Assembly: GCA_015689645.1 (NCBI GenBank) | Contig: WVSM01000006.1 | Location: 124,001-188,000, forward strand | Direction of reading: 5' to 3' | DNA length: 64,000 bases | From: Rhodobacterales bacterium HKCCE4037 | GTDB taxonomy: Bacteria; Pseudomonadota; Alphaproteobacteria; Rhodobacterales; Rhodobacteraceae | Shown here: positions 26,081-35,064 of the stretch, one piece after another | Layout of the letters: each line of letters opens with the position of its first letter | How positions within the stretch are numbered: the first letter of the stretch is position 1 | Program-made: the position numbers and the translations under genes | The notes under the pieces: generated by a model | Told to the model about the DNA's origin: nothing | Database searches by the model: none | What the model saw: only the letters and a program-made list of their open reading frames with translations

Positions 26081-27478
26081 ATGATGGCACTTCAATGGAT
26101 TGCACGGGGCAAATCCGTCGCATGGGCCGTAGCGCTATCGCTAGTCGCTGCCGTGCCGGGCTCCGCCGACACCCTCCGGCAGGTGATGGCGGATGCCTAT
26201 CGCCATTCCAACCTGCTCGACCAGAACCGCTATCTTCTCCGGATCGAGGATGAAGGCGTCGCCCAGGCCGTTGCGCAATTGCGCCCGGTGTTCAGTTTCG
26301 TTGCGGGTCTGGACCGGGATATCGTGAACAACACGTCCTCCGCCTCCCTGTCGCTGGTCATGGAATACCTCGTTTACGACGGCGGCGCCCGTCGCTTCGC
26401 CGTAGACGCGGCTGAGGAAACGGTTCTGGCGGCCCGCGACCAGTTGATCGCGCTTGAGCAGCAGGTGCTGTTCGACGCGGTCACCGCCTACATGAACGTC
26501 TGGCGCGACATGCAGATCGTCGGTGTGCGCGAGCGCAACGTCCGCGTCATCACGCAGCAATTGCGGGCTGCGCAGGACCGCTTCGAGGTGGGGGAGGATA
26601 CCCGCACCGACGTTGCCCAGGCCGAGGCGCAGCTTGCCACCGCCCGGTCACAGCTTGCTGCCGCCCAAGGCGCCCTCGAGATCAGCAGGGAGCTTTTCAA
26701 TCTGGCTGTCGGGCGATACCCGAACGGCCTGACCGGCCCGGGCAGCCTGCCAAACGTGCCGCGGACCGAGGCCGCCGCACAGGCGCTGGCCCGGCAGGAG
26801 CACCCGTCGATCCGCGCGCTTCAGCACGAGGTCACCGCCGCCGAACTGGGCATCGAACAGGCCCGCGCCGGAGTGCGCCCGCAACTCTCCTTCGATGGTC
26901 GTCTGAGCGAGAGCTTCACCGATCCGGTAAATCCAGGCCAGGACAACTGGAATTCGTCGGGAAGTATCGGCATCACCCTGACCCAGCCGATCTACCGCGG
27001 TGGACAGCTTTTGTCGCTGGAACGGCAATCGCGCGCGCAGGCCGCGGCCGTTCGTTCCGGGCTGAACCAGCAGGTGCGCCTCAACCTGCAGGCCGTGGGC
27101 AACGCCTGGGCCGGGATGGAAATTGCCAACGCGCAGATCCAGGCCGCCGACCAACGAATCCAGGCTGCCGAACTGGCGTTCCGGGGCGTGCAGGAGGAGG
27201 CATCACTCGGTGCGCGGACAACGCTGGACGTGCTTGATGCCGAACAGGATGTGCTCGACGCGCGCATCAGTCGGATCGAGGCGCAGACCGAGCTTTATCT
27301 TTCAAGCTACCAGCTTCTTGCGGCGTCCGGTTTGCTGACCGTCCAGAACCTGCGTCTGAACGTTCCGGAATACGATCCGACCGCCTATTCCGACATGTTC
27401 TCGAACGCGCCGTCGCGGATCAGCAGCCCCCAGGGCCAGCAGCTTGACTCGATGCTGGAGCGGATCGGCCGCGACTGA
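26081..27478 (+). CDS. tolC: TolC-family outer membrane channel protein
   Basis: 465 residues with a signal peptide (VAWAVALSLVAAVPGSADT, cleavage after about residue 29). The mature protein has the duplicated TolC/OEP layout of two beta-strand pairs and long alpha-helical hairpins rich in Ala, Gln and Glu. It forms the trimeric exit duct for type I secretion and RND efflux. The start is the first of two adjacent ATGs at 26081 behind GCGGGGGAT. No inner-membrane partner is adjacent, so it is probably a general-purpose channel serving several pumps. Confidence 0.95.
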   Translation: MMALQWIARGKSVAWAVALSLVAAVPGSADTLRQVMADAYRHSNLLDQNRYLLRIEDEGVAQAVAQLRPVFSFVAGLDRDIVNNTSSASLSLVMEYLVYDGGARRFAVDAAEETVLAARDQLIALEQQVLFDAVTAYMNVWRDMQIVGVRERNVRVITQQLRAAQDRFEVGEDTRTDVAQAEAQLATARSQLAAAQGALEISRELFNLAVGRYPNGLTGPGSLPNVPRTEAAAQALARQEHPSIRALQHEVTAAELGIEQARAGVRPQLSFDGRLSESFTDPVNPGQDNWNSSGSIGITLTQPIYRGGQLLSLERQSRAQAAAVRSGLNQQVRLNLQAVGNAWAGMEIANAQIQAADQRIQAAELAFRGVQEEASLGARTTLDVLDAEQDVLDARISRIEAQTELYLSSYQLLAASGLLTVQNLRLNVPEYDPTAYSDMFSNAPSRISSPQGQQLDSMLERIGRD

Positions 27479-27684
27479 CCGCAGCATCGGCGACGTGGGG
27501 CGCGGGCGGACACAACATCTGCATTTATGACAAATCCTGCGCAGCGGAAGCGCAGGAATTGTTGTGCGAAATTGCCGTTGCGAGTATCTTGCGCGTGACT
27601 TGAGATTCAGAACGGTCCGCGAAAGGGCTGCACAAGGCGTGTTGATGCGCCCTCCACGAGGGCCCGCGCGCGAGGAGAGCATAC

Positions 27685-28800
27685 ATGTCCGATCCTGCGA
27701 AAACGCCGGAAGAAATCGAGGATGTTCTGGCATCCATCCGCAGGCTTGTGTCCGACCACACGCCCGGCCCCGACGGGTCGATGAGGCCGGCTGAACCTTC
27801 CGAAAAGTCCGCTCCACGTGACCGTCTGGTCCTCACCCAATCGCACCGTGTACAGGAACCCGATGACCCGTGGTCGCCGGTCGCCGGGTCCGATGCCGAG
27901 CCCGACACGTCTGACGCTGAAGGGGACACGGAAACGCAGGACAGCCCGGCAAGCGAGCCTGACCCGACCGATAGCCTGGTGCTCGACGTCCTCGCACAGG
28001 AAGAGGCCGCGAAGACCGATGAAGCCGTCATGGGCGACGACAACGAGTGGCAGCCCGATGATCGCATGGCGGAATACGATACGGTCGGCACGGACGAGGC
28101 CGACGACCTTATCTCGATTGCGGAAGATGAGGAGGCGGAGCCTGAGCCGGACGCGGAACCCGCTGAAGACGTGACCTCCGATACCGCTCTCGGCGAGGCC
28201 GATAGCTCGCTTGATAGCGATTTCGAATCCGAGACCGGAGACGACAACTGGCCCGGTGAGGGTGCGGAAGCCGCGCTGCTGACGCTGGTGGCGCGCCGCG
28301 ACCCGGCCGGTGTTGGGGAACGGTCGCATGGGCCTGATCGCGCGGCGGATGAGGCTGAACCTGACGAACTGACAGGTGAAGCCGAAGCAAAAGCGGACGC
28401 TTCTGAAGACGAGGCGGCACCGGGTGCCGAGGCTTTGGCCGATGACATCGAGATGGCCCACGCTGACGAAACGCCCGACACCGTCTCCGAGGCAGACGCC
28501 ATCACTGACGAGCCGCCCGTGACCCCGATTTTCTCGCGCCCGATGCGAAAAGCGCGGGATGCTGGCGAGGCCGAAGCGACAGACGCGTACGAAGCCGAGG
28601 ATCTGGGTGAAGAGCCGTCGCCCTTCAGCTTTCCCGATGCCGAGGACGGTGTTCTTGACGAGGAGACCCTGCGCGAGATCATCGTCGACGTCGTGCGCGA
28701 GGAATTGCAGGGCGTGCTCGGGCAACGGATCACCCGAAATGTGCGCAAGATGGTGCGCCGTGAAATCCGGCTGGCGCTGGCAGCCGAAGATCTCGACTGA
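27685..28800 (+). CDS. PopZ/DUF2497-like acidic protein, possible polar organiser
   Basis: 371 residues in three parts. A short N-terminal helix EEIEDVLASIRRLVSD (9-24) resembles the binding helix of PopZ. A long (~280 residue) disordered stretch is very rich in Asp, Glu, Pro and Ala. The C-terminal helical region (~325-371) contains DEETLREIIVDVVREEL and NVRKMVRREI. Caulobacter PopZ has the same plan: N-terminal helix, PED-rich linker, C-terminal oligomerising helices. Its gene also lies near tolC, as here. PopZ gathers ParB and cell-cycle factors at the pole. The C-terminal helices differ in detail from PopZ, so function is inferred. GAGGAGA precedes the ATG. Confidence 0.7.
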   Translation: MSDPAKTPEEIEDVLASIRRLVSDHTPGPDGSMRPAEPSEKSAPRDRLVLTQSHRVQEPDDPWSPVAGSDAEPDTSDAEGDTETQDSPASEPDPTDSLVLDVLAQEEAAKTDEAVMGDDNEWQPDDRMAEYDTVGTDEADDLISIAEDEEAEPEPDAEPAEDVTSDTALGEADSSLDSDFESETGDDNWPGEGAEAALLTLVARRDPAGVGERSHGPDRAADEAEPDELTGEAEAKADASEDEAAPGAEALADDIEMAHADETPDTVSEADAITDEPPVTPIFSRPMRKARDAGEAEATDAYEAEDLGEEPSPFSFPDAEDGVLDEETLREIIVDVVREELQGVLGQRITRNVRKMVRREIRLALAAEDLD

Positions 28801-28972
28801 CATCGGAGCGCCGCGCCATCGCCGGGCCGAAACCGCAGCGGCAAGGGCAACGCTCGCCGCGACGGAACCTTGCGTTATCGCAATCATCCCCCACTGGTCT
28901 GTTGCGCCAGCGCACGCGCGCGCGTTACATCAACCGTAACGGCGACAGAACCGTGGCCGAGGTGCGGGGCGA

Positions 28973-31216
28973 ATGACGACATTACCCGAAACAGAAAGCC
29001 GGAAACTGCTGTCGCGGTTGCAGGCCGTCATGGCCGAGGCCGATGCCGGGCAGGAACGGCTTGACCGGATCACCCACCTGATCGCCGATTCCATGGGGAC
29101 GGAGGTCTGCTCGATCTACCTGTTGCGCGACTCCGAAACGCTGGAGCTTTGCGCCACGCAGGGCCTTGCCGAGGAGGCTGTTCACGTGACCCGCATGCGC
29201 ATCGGCGAGGGCCTCGTTGGCCGTGTCGCCCGCGCGGCCCGGCCCATCAACACGGCCAATGCCCCGGATGAACGCGGCTTCCGCTACATGCCCGAAACGG
29301 GGGAGGAGCGTTTCTCGTCCTTCCTGGGTGTGCCGATACAGCGTCTGGGCGAGCGGCTTGGCGTTCTGGTCGTGCAATCCAAGGACGCCCGCGTCTATTC
29401 CGAGGATGAGGTCTACGCGCTCGAGGTCGTCGCCATGGTGCTGGCCGAGATGACCGAGCTGGGTGCTTTCGTCGGCGAAGGCGCGGCCCTGTCGGCGCGG
29501 CACAAGAACCAGGTCATGTTCCGGGGCACCTGCGCGCAGGAAGGCGCCGCGATGGGCCATGTCTGGCTGCACGAGCCGCGCGTGGTGGTCACCCGGCCCG
29601 TTGCCGAGGATCCCGACGCCGAGCGGGCGCGCCTTGTCGAAGCGGTCGACCAGCTGCGCACCGATATCGACCAGATGCTCACCCGCGCACCGACCGGCGA
29701 TGCCGAGCAGCGCGAGGTCATGGAAAGCTACCGCATGTTTGCCCGCTCGCGCGGTTGGCTGAAGCGAATGGAAGAAGACATTGCCCTCGGTCTGAGCGCC
29801 GAGGCAGCGGTCGAGAAGGAACAATCCAGCGCGCGGGCCCGGATGGAAACGGTGCCGGACGCCTACCTGCGCGACCGACTGCATGACCTCGACGACCTGT
29901 CGAACCGCCTGCTGCGGCGGCTGACCGGGCAGGGCAAGGACACCGGGGCGGAGTTGCCGCCCGATCCGGTCCTCGTCGCCCGCAACATCGGTCCGGCGGA
30001 GCTGCTGGATTATGGTCGCTCGCTGAAGGGCGTGGTGCTGGAGGAGGGCTCGGTCGGCTCCCACGCCGCGATCGTGGCCCGTGCGCTGGCGATCCCGCTG
30101 GTGATCCACGCCAAGCGGATCACGACCGAGGCGCTGAACGGCGACCCGGTGCTGGTCGACGGCGACCAGGGCATCGTGCACCTGCGGCCCGAGGATACCG
30201 TGGCCAGCGCCTTCCGCGACAAGCTCGCCATGCAGGCCGAAGCGCAGGAGCGCTATGCCTCGATCCGGGACAAGCCGGCGCAGAGCCTGTGTGGCACGGT
30301 CATCAGTCTGAACATGAACGCGGGCCTTATGGCCGACCTGCCCTCGCTGCCGTCTTCGGGCGCCGAGGGCGTCGGGTTGTTCCGGACCGAGCTGCAATTC
30401 CTGACCCGCTCCCGCGTGCCGCGGCGGGGGGAATTGGCCAGTCTCTATGCGCGGGTCATGGATGCCGCGGGCGGAAAACGGGTGGTGTTCCGGACGCTCG
30501 ACATCGGCTCCGACAAGGTGCTGCCCTACATGAAGCCGCAGGACGAGCCGAACCCGGCGCTCGGCTGGCGGGCGATCCGGGTGGGGCTCGACAAGCCGGG
30601 CGTGATGCGGATGCAGTTGCAGGCGCTGATCCGGGCGGCGAACGGGCGGCCCTTGTCGGTGATGTTCCCGTTCATCGCGCAGCTCGACGAGTTCACCGAG
30701 GCGCGCGATCACCTGATGCGCCAGATGGATCGCGAGGCGGCGCTGGGGCATGTGCTGCCGGAGAGCCTGCAGGTCGGCGCGATGCTGGAGACGCCGAGCC
30801 TGGCCTTCGCGCCGCGGCAGTTCTTCGAGATGGCCGATTTCATCTCGATCGGGGGCAACGACCTGAAGCAGTTCTTCTTTGCCGCCGACCGCGAGAACGA
30901 GCGGGTGCGGCGGCGGTACGACACGCTGAACGTGAGCTTCCTGACATTCCTCGAACAGATCGTGCATCGTTGCAGCGATACCGACACGGACCTCAGCTTC
31001 TGCGGCGAGGATGCGGGGCGGCCGGTCGATGCGGTCTGCTTCGCCGCGATGGGCCTCAGGAACCTGTCGATGCGCCCGGCCTCGATCGGGCCGGTCAAGT
31101 CGCTGCTGCGCCGGGTGGACCTGCGGGAGGCCCGCGCGGTGATCACCGAGGCGCGGGCTTCCGGCGCGCAATCGGTGCGCGGGGCGGTGATGGACTGGCT
31201 GAAGCGTCAGGGCTGA
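28973..31216 (+). CDS. ptsP: PTS enzyme I-Ntr (PEP-protein phosphotransferase)
   Basis: 747 residues: an N-terminal GAF domain (~20-165), the swivelling PEP-utiliser domain with the phosphorylated His in GSVGSHAAIVARAL (H364), and the C-terminal PEP-binding barrel with SIGGNDLKQFFFAADRENERV and the catalytic Cys in DLSFCGEDAGRPVD. It takes phosphate from PEP and passes it to NPr and EIIA-Ntr, a regulatory rather than sugar-transporting chain; the GAF domain senses glutamine/2-oxoglutarate in other alphaproteobacteria. It ends 197 bp before the convergent LysE gene, and that gap holds an 18-bp palindrome and a large nested inverted repeat. Confidence 0.96.
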   Translation: MTTLPETESRKLLSRLQAVMAEADAGQERLDRITHLIADSMGTEVCSIYLLRDSETLELCATQGLAEEAVHVTRMRIGEGLVGRVARAARPINTANAPDERGFRYMPETGEERFSSFLGVPIQRLGERLGVLVVQSKDARVYSEDEVYALEVVAMVLAEMTELGAFVGEGAALSARHKNQVMFRGTCAQEGAAMGHVWLHEPRVVVTRPVAEDPDAERARLVEAVDQLRTDIDQMLTRAPTGDAEQREVMESYRMFARSRGWLKRMEEDIALGLSAEAAVEKEQSSARARMETVPDAYLRDRLHDLDDLSNRLLRRLTGQGKDTGAELPPDPVLVARNIGPAELLDYGRSLKGVVLEEGSVGSHAAIVARALAIPLVIHAKRITTEALNGDPVLVDGDQGIVHLRPEDTVASAFRDKLAMQAEAQERYASIRDKPAQSLCGTVISLNMNAGLMADLPSLPSSGAEGVGLFRTELQFLTRSRVPRRGELASLYARVMDAAGGKRVVFRTLDIGSDKVLPYMKPQDEPNPALGWRAIRVGLDKPGVMRMQLQALIRAANGRPLSVMFPFIAQLDEFTEARDHLMRQMDREAALGHVLPESLQVGAMLETPSLAFAPRQFFEMADFISIGGNDLKQFFFAADRENERVRRRYDTLNVSFLTFLEQIVHRCSDTDTDLSFCGEDAGRPVDAVCFAAMGLRNLSMRPASIGPVKSLLRRVDLREARAVITEARASGAQSVRGAVMDWLKRQG

Positions 31217-31229
31217 GCCGGGACGCCAA

Positions 31230-31247
31230 TTGTGCAAGCTTGCACAA
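31230..31247. other. Perfect 18-bp palindrome after ptsP
   Basis: TTGTGCAAG joined directly to its reverse complement, 14 bases after the ptsP stop. With no loop spacer and no T-run it makes a poor terminator, but it has the length and symmetry of a dimeric-protein binding site. It lies at the 3' ends of two convergent genes, so its role is unclear. Confidence 0.5.
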
Positions 31248-31312
31248 ACCGGTCAACCGTTTGAAATTCAACGGAAAAGCACTTCCTGTCAACGCCTTGT
31301 TAACCCGCTTAT

Positions 31313-31412
31313 AGCGCCCCACCTTATACTTGAGACACGAATACCCTGCCACGCCTTCGGCGCTCTCGGGACATTCGTGTCACACGATTATTCAGGTTAA
31401 CGGTCGGGCGCT
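31313..31412. repeat. ~100-bp nested inverted repeat, copy 1 (conserved-core hairpin)
   Basis: Outer arms (AGCGCCC at 31313-31319 with GGGCGCT at 31406-31412, then an imperfect stem ending TTGA/TTCA) enclose a perfect 9-bp stem (GACACGAAT 31334-31342, ATTCGTGTC 31373-31381). That stem closes a 30-bp core starting ACCCTGCCACGCC with an inner CGCC-TTC-GGCG hairpin. Copy 2 at 38412-38510 has the same spacing and 26 of 30 core bases but unrelated arms. It fills the gap between the convergent ptsP and LysE genes and ends one base before the LysE stop codon. Confidence 0.8.
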
Positions 31413-32039
31413 TTAGTTGCCCCGGCGCAGGGTTGCCGTCAGCACACCCATGGCCACCAGCGCGCCCCCTCCGGCGCGGGTCAGCCATGCGATGACGCCG
31501 GGGCGGCGGAGCCTCTCGCGCAGGGAGCCTGCCAGCAGCGCATAGGCCAGCGCGTTCAGCACCGCGAGGGTGACAAAGGTGCCGATCAGGATCGCGAATT
31601 GCGGGAGCAGGGGCGCGCCGGGTGCCACGAACTGCGGCACGAAGGCGATGAAGAAGGCGATGGATTTGGGGTTCAGCGCGGTCACGGCGACGGCGTGACC
31701 GAAGGTGCGGCGGGCGCTGATGTCGCTCGCCTCGGGCAGGGCAAACCGCGCGCTGCCCGCCGACAGGATCATCTTCACGCCGAGATAGACGAGGTAGATG
31801 GCACCGATCCATTTTAGCGCGGTGAAGAGCGTGGCAGAGGCCATGACCAGCGCGCCGAGACCGGCCAGCGAGGCGGTCATCGCGATGAAGTCGCCCACGG
31901 CCACCCCGGCGGCTGTCGAGACGGCGACCCGGCGGCCCTGGCTGATCGCGTAGCTGAGGACCATCAGAACGGTTGGGCCGGGCAGGAGCAGCAGCAGGGT
32001 CGAGGCGGCGACGAAAGCGAGCCAGGTGTCGAGGGGCAT
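31413..32039 (-). CDS. LysE/RhtB-family amino acid exporter
   Basis: 208 residues, six membrane segments. The family mark LLLPGPTVLMVLSYAISQGRR is at ~18-37, followed by the GVAVGDF segment, and the NPKSIAFFIAFVPQF motif is near 125. Members export lysine, threonine, homoserine lactones or other amino acids by proton exchange; the cargo cannot be told here. AAAGGA lies about 10 bases before the ATG. The stop codon directly abuts the large hairpin at 31313-31412, so the 3' end of its mRNA should be strongly structured. Confidence 0.9.
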   Translation of the reverse strand: MPLDTWLAFVAASTLLLLLPGPTVLMVLSYAISQGRRVAVSTAAGVAVGDFIAMTASLAGLGALVMASATLFTALKWIGAIYLVYLGVKMILSAGSARFALPEASDISARRTFGHAVAVTALNPKSIAFFIAFVPQFVAPGAPLLPQFAILIGTFVTLAVLNALAYALLAGSLRERLRRPGVIAWLTRAGGGALVAMGVLTATLRRGN

Positions 32040-32270
32040 GGGGCGCGGGTCCTTTTGTGGGTCTTGCGGGGACTAAGCCCCGGTGAATTGGGATTGTCAC
32101 GCGGTTTCGTTGGGGCTTCTTGGGATGGTGATCGCTCAAGCCCCGGGCGAAGTTGCCCTTGGCTGGCTGCGGACCCTCCGGGGGGCATTTTCAGGGAACA
32201 AAGATGGGCGGGTTGCGCGAGAAATGCGGCGGCGGGCTTGTGGCTGGCGGTGCAGGGACGGGCGCGCGCC

Positions 32271-32741
32271 TCAGCCCCAGAGGGGCGGTTTCGTGACCAT
32301 CAGCCAGAACACGGACGTGAGCGCGAGGAAGGCGGGCCAGCCGAGGGCGAACCAGAGGTGGTAGAGGCGGCGGGCCTTTGGCGGGATGGGGCCGGTGGTG
32401 TCTGCGGTCAGGTCGCGGATGCGGATTTGCAGGTGTACGACCGGGGCCCAGCAGAGGAATGCGATTATGTAGAGCGCGTAGGTGAGCATCAGCCACGGCT
32501 CCGTCCAGCCATAGCCCGCGTACCAGACCAGCCAGAGGCCGCTAGCGGGCTGGAAGATCCCGGCGGGCGTCGTGAAGAGCCAGTCGGCCAGAACCACGCC
32601 GCGCGCGACGCCGTGGATATGCGCGGCATCGCCCCGGTGCATGGCGAAGACCATCTGGAAAGCCGTGCCGATGCCGGTGCCGAAGAGCACGGTGGACGAC
32701 AGGATGTGGAGCCATTTCACGGCGAGGTAGGGGTCGATCAA
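32271..32741 (-). CDS. DUF2269 family integral membrane protein
   Basis: 156 residues, four membrane segments, matching the DUF2269 family (KWLHILSSTVLFGTGIGTAFQM near the N terminus, ADWLFTTPAGIFQPASG in the middle). Function is unknown. The start is a TTG at 32741 whose last two bases form the TGA stop of the upstream gene (TTGA overlap), with GGAGGA 6 bases upstream; no ATG or GTG fits without losing the first membrane segment. Tight overlap with the SDR-DoxX gene suggests the two membrane proteins work together. Confidence 0.82.
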   Translation of the reverse strand: MIDPYLAVKWLHILSSTVLFGTGIGTAFQMVFAMHRGDAAHIHGVARGVVLADWLFTTPAGIFQPASGLWLVWYAGYGWTEPWLMLTYALYIIAFLCWAPVVHLQIRIRDLTADTTGPIPPKARRLYHLWFALGWPAFLALTSVFWLMVTKPPLWG

Positions 32742-33987
32742 CGTTCGTCCTCCAGCACCATCCAGAGGGTTATCAGGATCAGGATGGGGATGTTCTTGAG
32801 CAGGCCGCCGAGGGGCAGGAGCCAGAGCGCGGGCGCGATGAGGGTGAAGGCGAGCGTGTAGCCGCCGACAAGGGCCAGCTGCGCGAGGGCGGTGAGGCGG
32901 GGTCGCCAGTTGCGCAGGAGGGCGGCGGCGAGGACGAGGTCGGCGATGCCGCCGAGGCGGGCGAGGGCGATCCAGAGCGCGTCGGGCAGGCCGGTGTGGG
33001 CGGTGATCGGCAGGAAGGTCTCGGACGGCAGGAACAGGCCGATGAGGCCGGAGGCGAGCCAGAGGAACGCGAGGGTCAGCCGCAGGAGTGGGCGCAGGAC
33101 GAAGAGGCGCGCGTGCCAGAGGTCCTGCGTGCCGGCGGGGCGGTGCGCGAGGAAGGCGTCCACGCCGCGCGGCTTGTGGGTGAGCTGGGCGGCGAGGGGG
33201 GCGTCGTCGGCCTCGATCCCGTGGTTGATCTGCGCCACGGCGCTGCGCGAGATCGGCGCCATGTTGAGCGCGTCTCCGAGCGTGCCGAGGGCCATCGCCA
33301 GCGGCATGGGGAGGGGCAGGGGGCGCGCCTTCGGCAGGCCGAACCAGCCGCGCAGGTCCGCGATGAGGGTCTTTTGGGTGATGCGGGTGGGGCCGCCGAT
33401 GTCCCATGGCTGGCCGGGTTTCGGGGCTTCGAGACATTCGACGACGACCTGGGCGAGGTCGCTGGCGTGGATCGGATTGAAGACCTGCCCTCCGTCACCC
33501 ACGGTCGGGGAGACAAGCGGCAGGGCGGCGAGGCCGCGCAGGAGCGAGGTGCCGCCGTAGGAGGTGTCGGCCATCACGAGGCCGGGCCGCAGGATGGTGA
33601 GGCCGGCGTTGGCGGCGACGGTTTCGCCTTCGCGCCGCCAACGGGCGAAGGGGGTGTCGGCCTCGATGCCCACCGCCGAGATCAGGACGCCTCCGCTGGC
33701 GCGGGCATAGGCGGCAGCGGGGGCCCTGACGTGGACGGCTTCGAACCGGGCGTCGGAGGCGGTGAGCAGGCCCGCGGCGTTGACGATCAGGCGGCCTTCG
33801 GCGGCGTCCCAGAAGGCGGGATCATGGGTGGCGGGATCGGCGAGGTCGGCGGTGAGCGTCTCGAACCCCATGCGGGCGAGGCGCGTGGTGCGGCGGGCGG
33901 AGGGGATGACATCCCAGCCCGTCGCCCGCAAGTGGAAGGCGATGTGACGCCCGATGAACCCATCGGCGCCGAGGATCAGGACGCCGG

Positions 33988-33991
<4 letters not shown>
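32738..33991 (-). CDS. NAD(P)-binding SDR-like protein fused to a DoxX-like membrane domain
   Basis: 417 residues if started at the CTG at 33991. The N-terminal ~290 residues are an atypical (extended) SDR beginning VLILGADGFIGRHIAFHL, i.e. the GxxGxxG cofactor loop at residues 8-14. The C-terminal ~130 hold four membrane segments of the DoxX_3 type ending ILILITLWMVLEDER. Odd point: no ATG, GTG or TTG lies upstream of the cofactor loop before an in-frame stop. The first ordinary start (TTG, 33931) would remove the loop. The CTG overlaps the mtnP stop (CTGA), so a coupled non-standard start is likely. Such fusions may couple a redox reaction to the membrane; the substrate is unknown. Confidence 0.78.
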
Positions 33992-34854
<863 letters not shown>

Positions 34855-35064
34855 GTGCTTGTCCCCGTTCCGCCGCCCGCGAAGCGTTACACCCTCGCCC
34901 GCGCCGTGCAAGCGCCGCGCCTATGGTTTTTCTGCAACGCGGCATGGCGGGTATGCGCAGGAATACCGTGACTCCCGCTGTCCCAGCCCTTAGTCAGCCC
35001 CTGACATCGTCGGCGGCCCCGCGCGCCGCCGCACACGCGCGAACAATCCCGAGAGGTTCCCCCC

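Noticed and set aside
28982-31237. 751-codon open frame on the minus strand
   Set aside because: Antisense to ptsP over nearly its whole length.
31313-31412. Reading the conserved-core hairpin as a simple rho-independent terminator
   Set aside because: No T-run on either strand, and the second copy lies in a divergent promoter where a terminator makes no sense.
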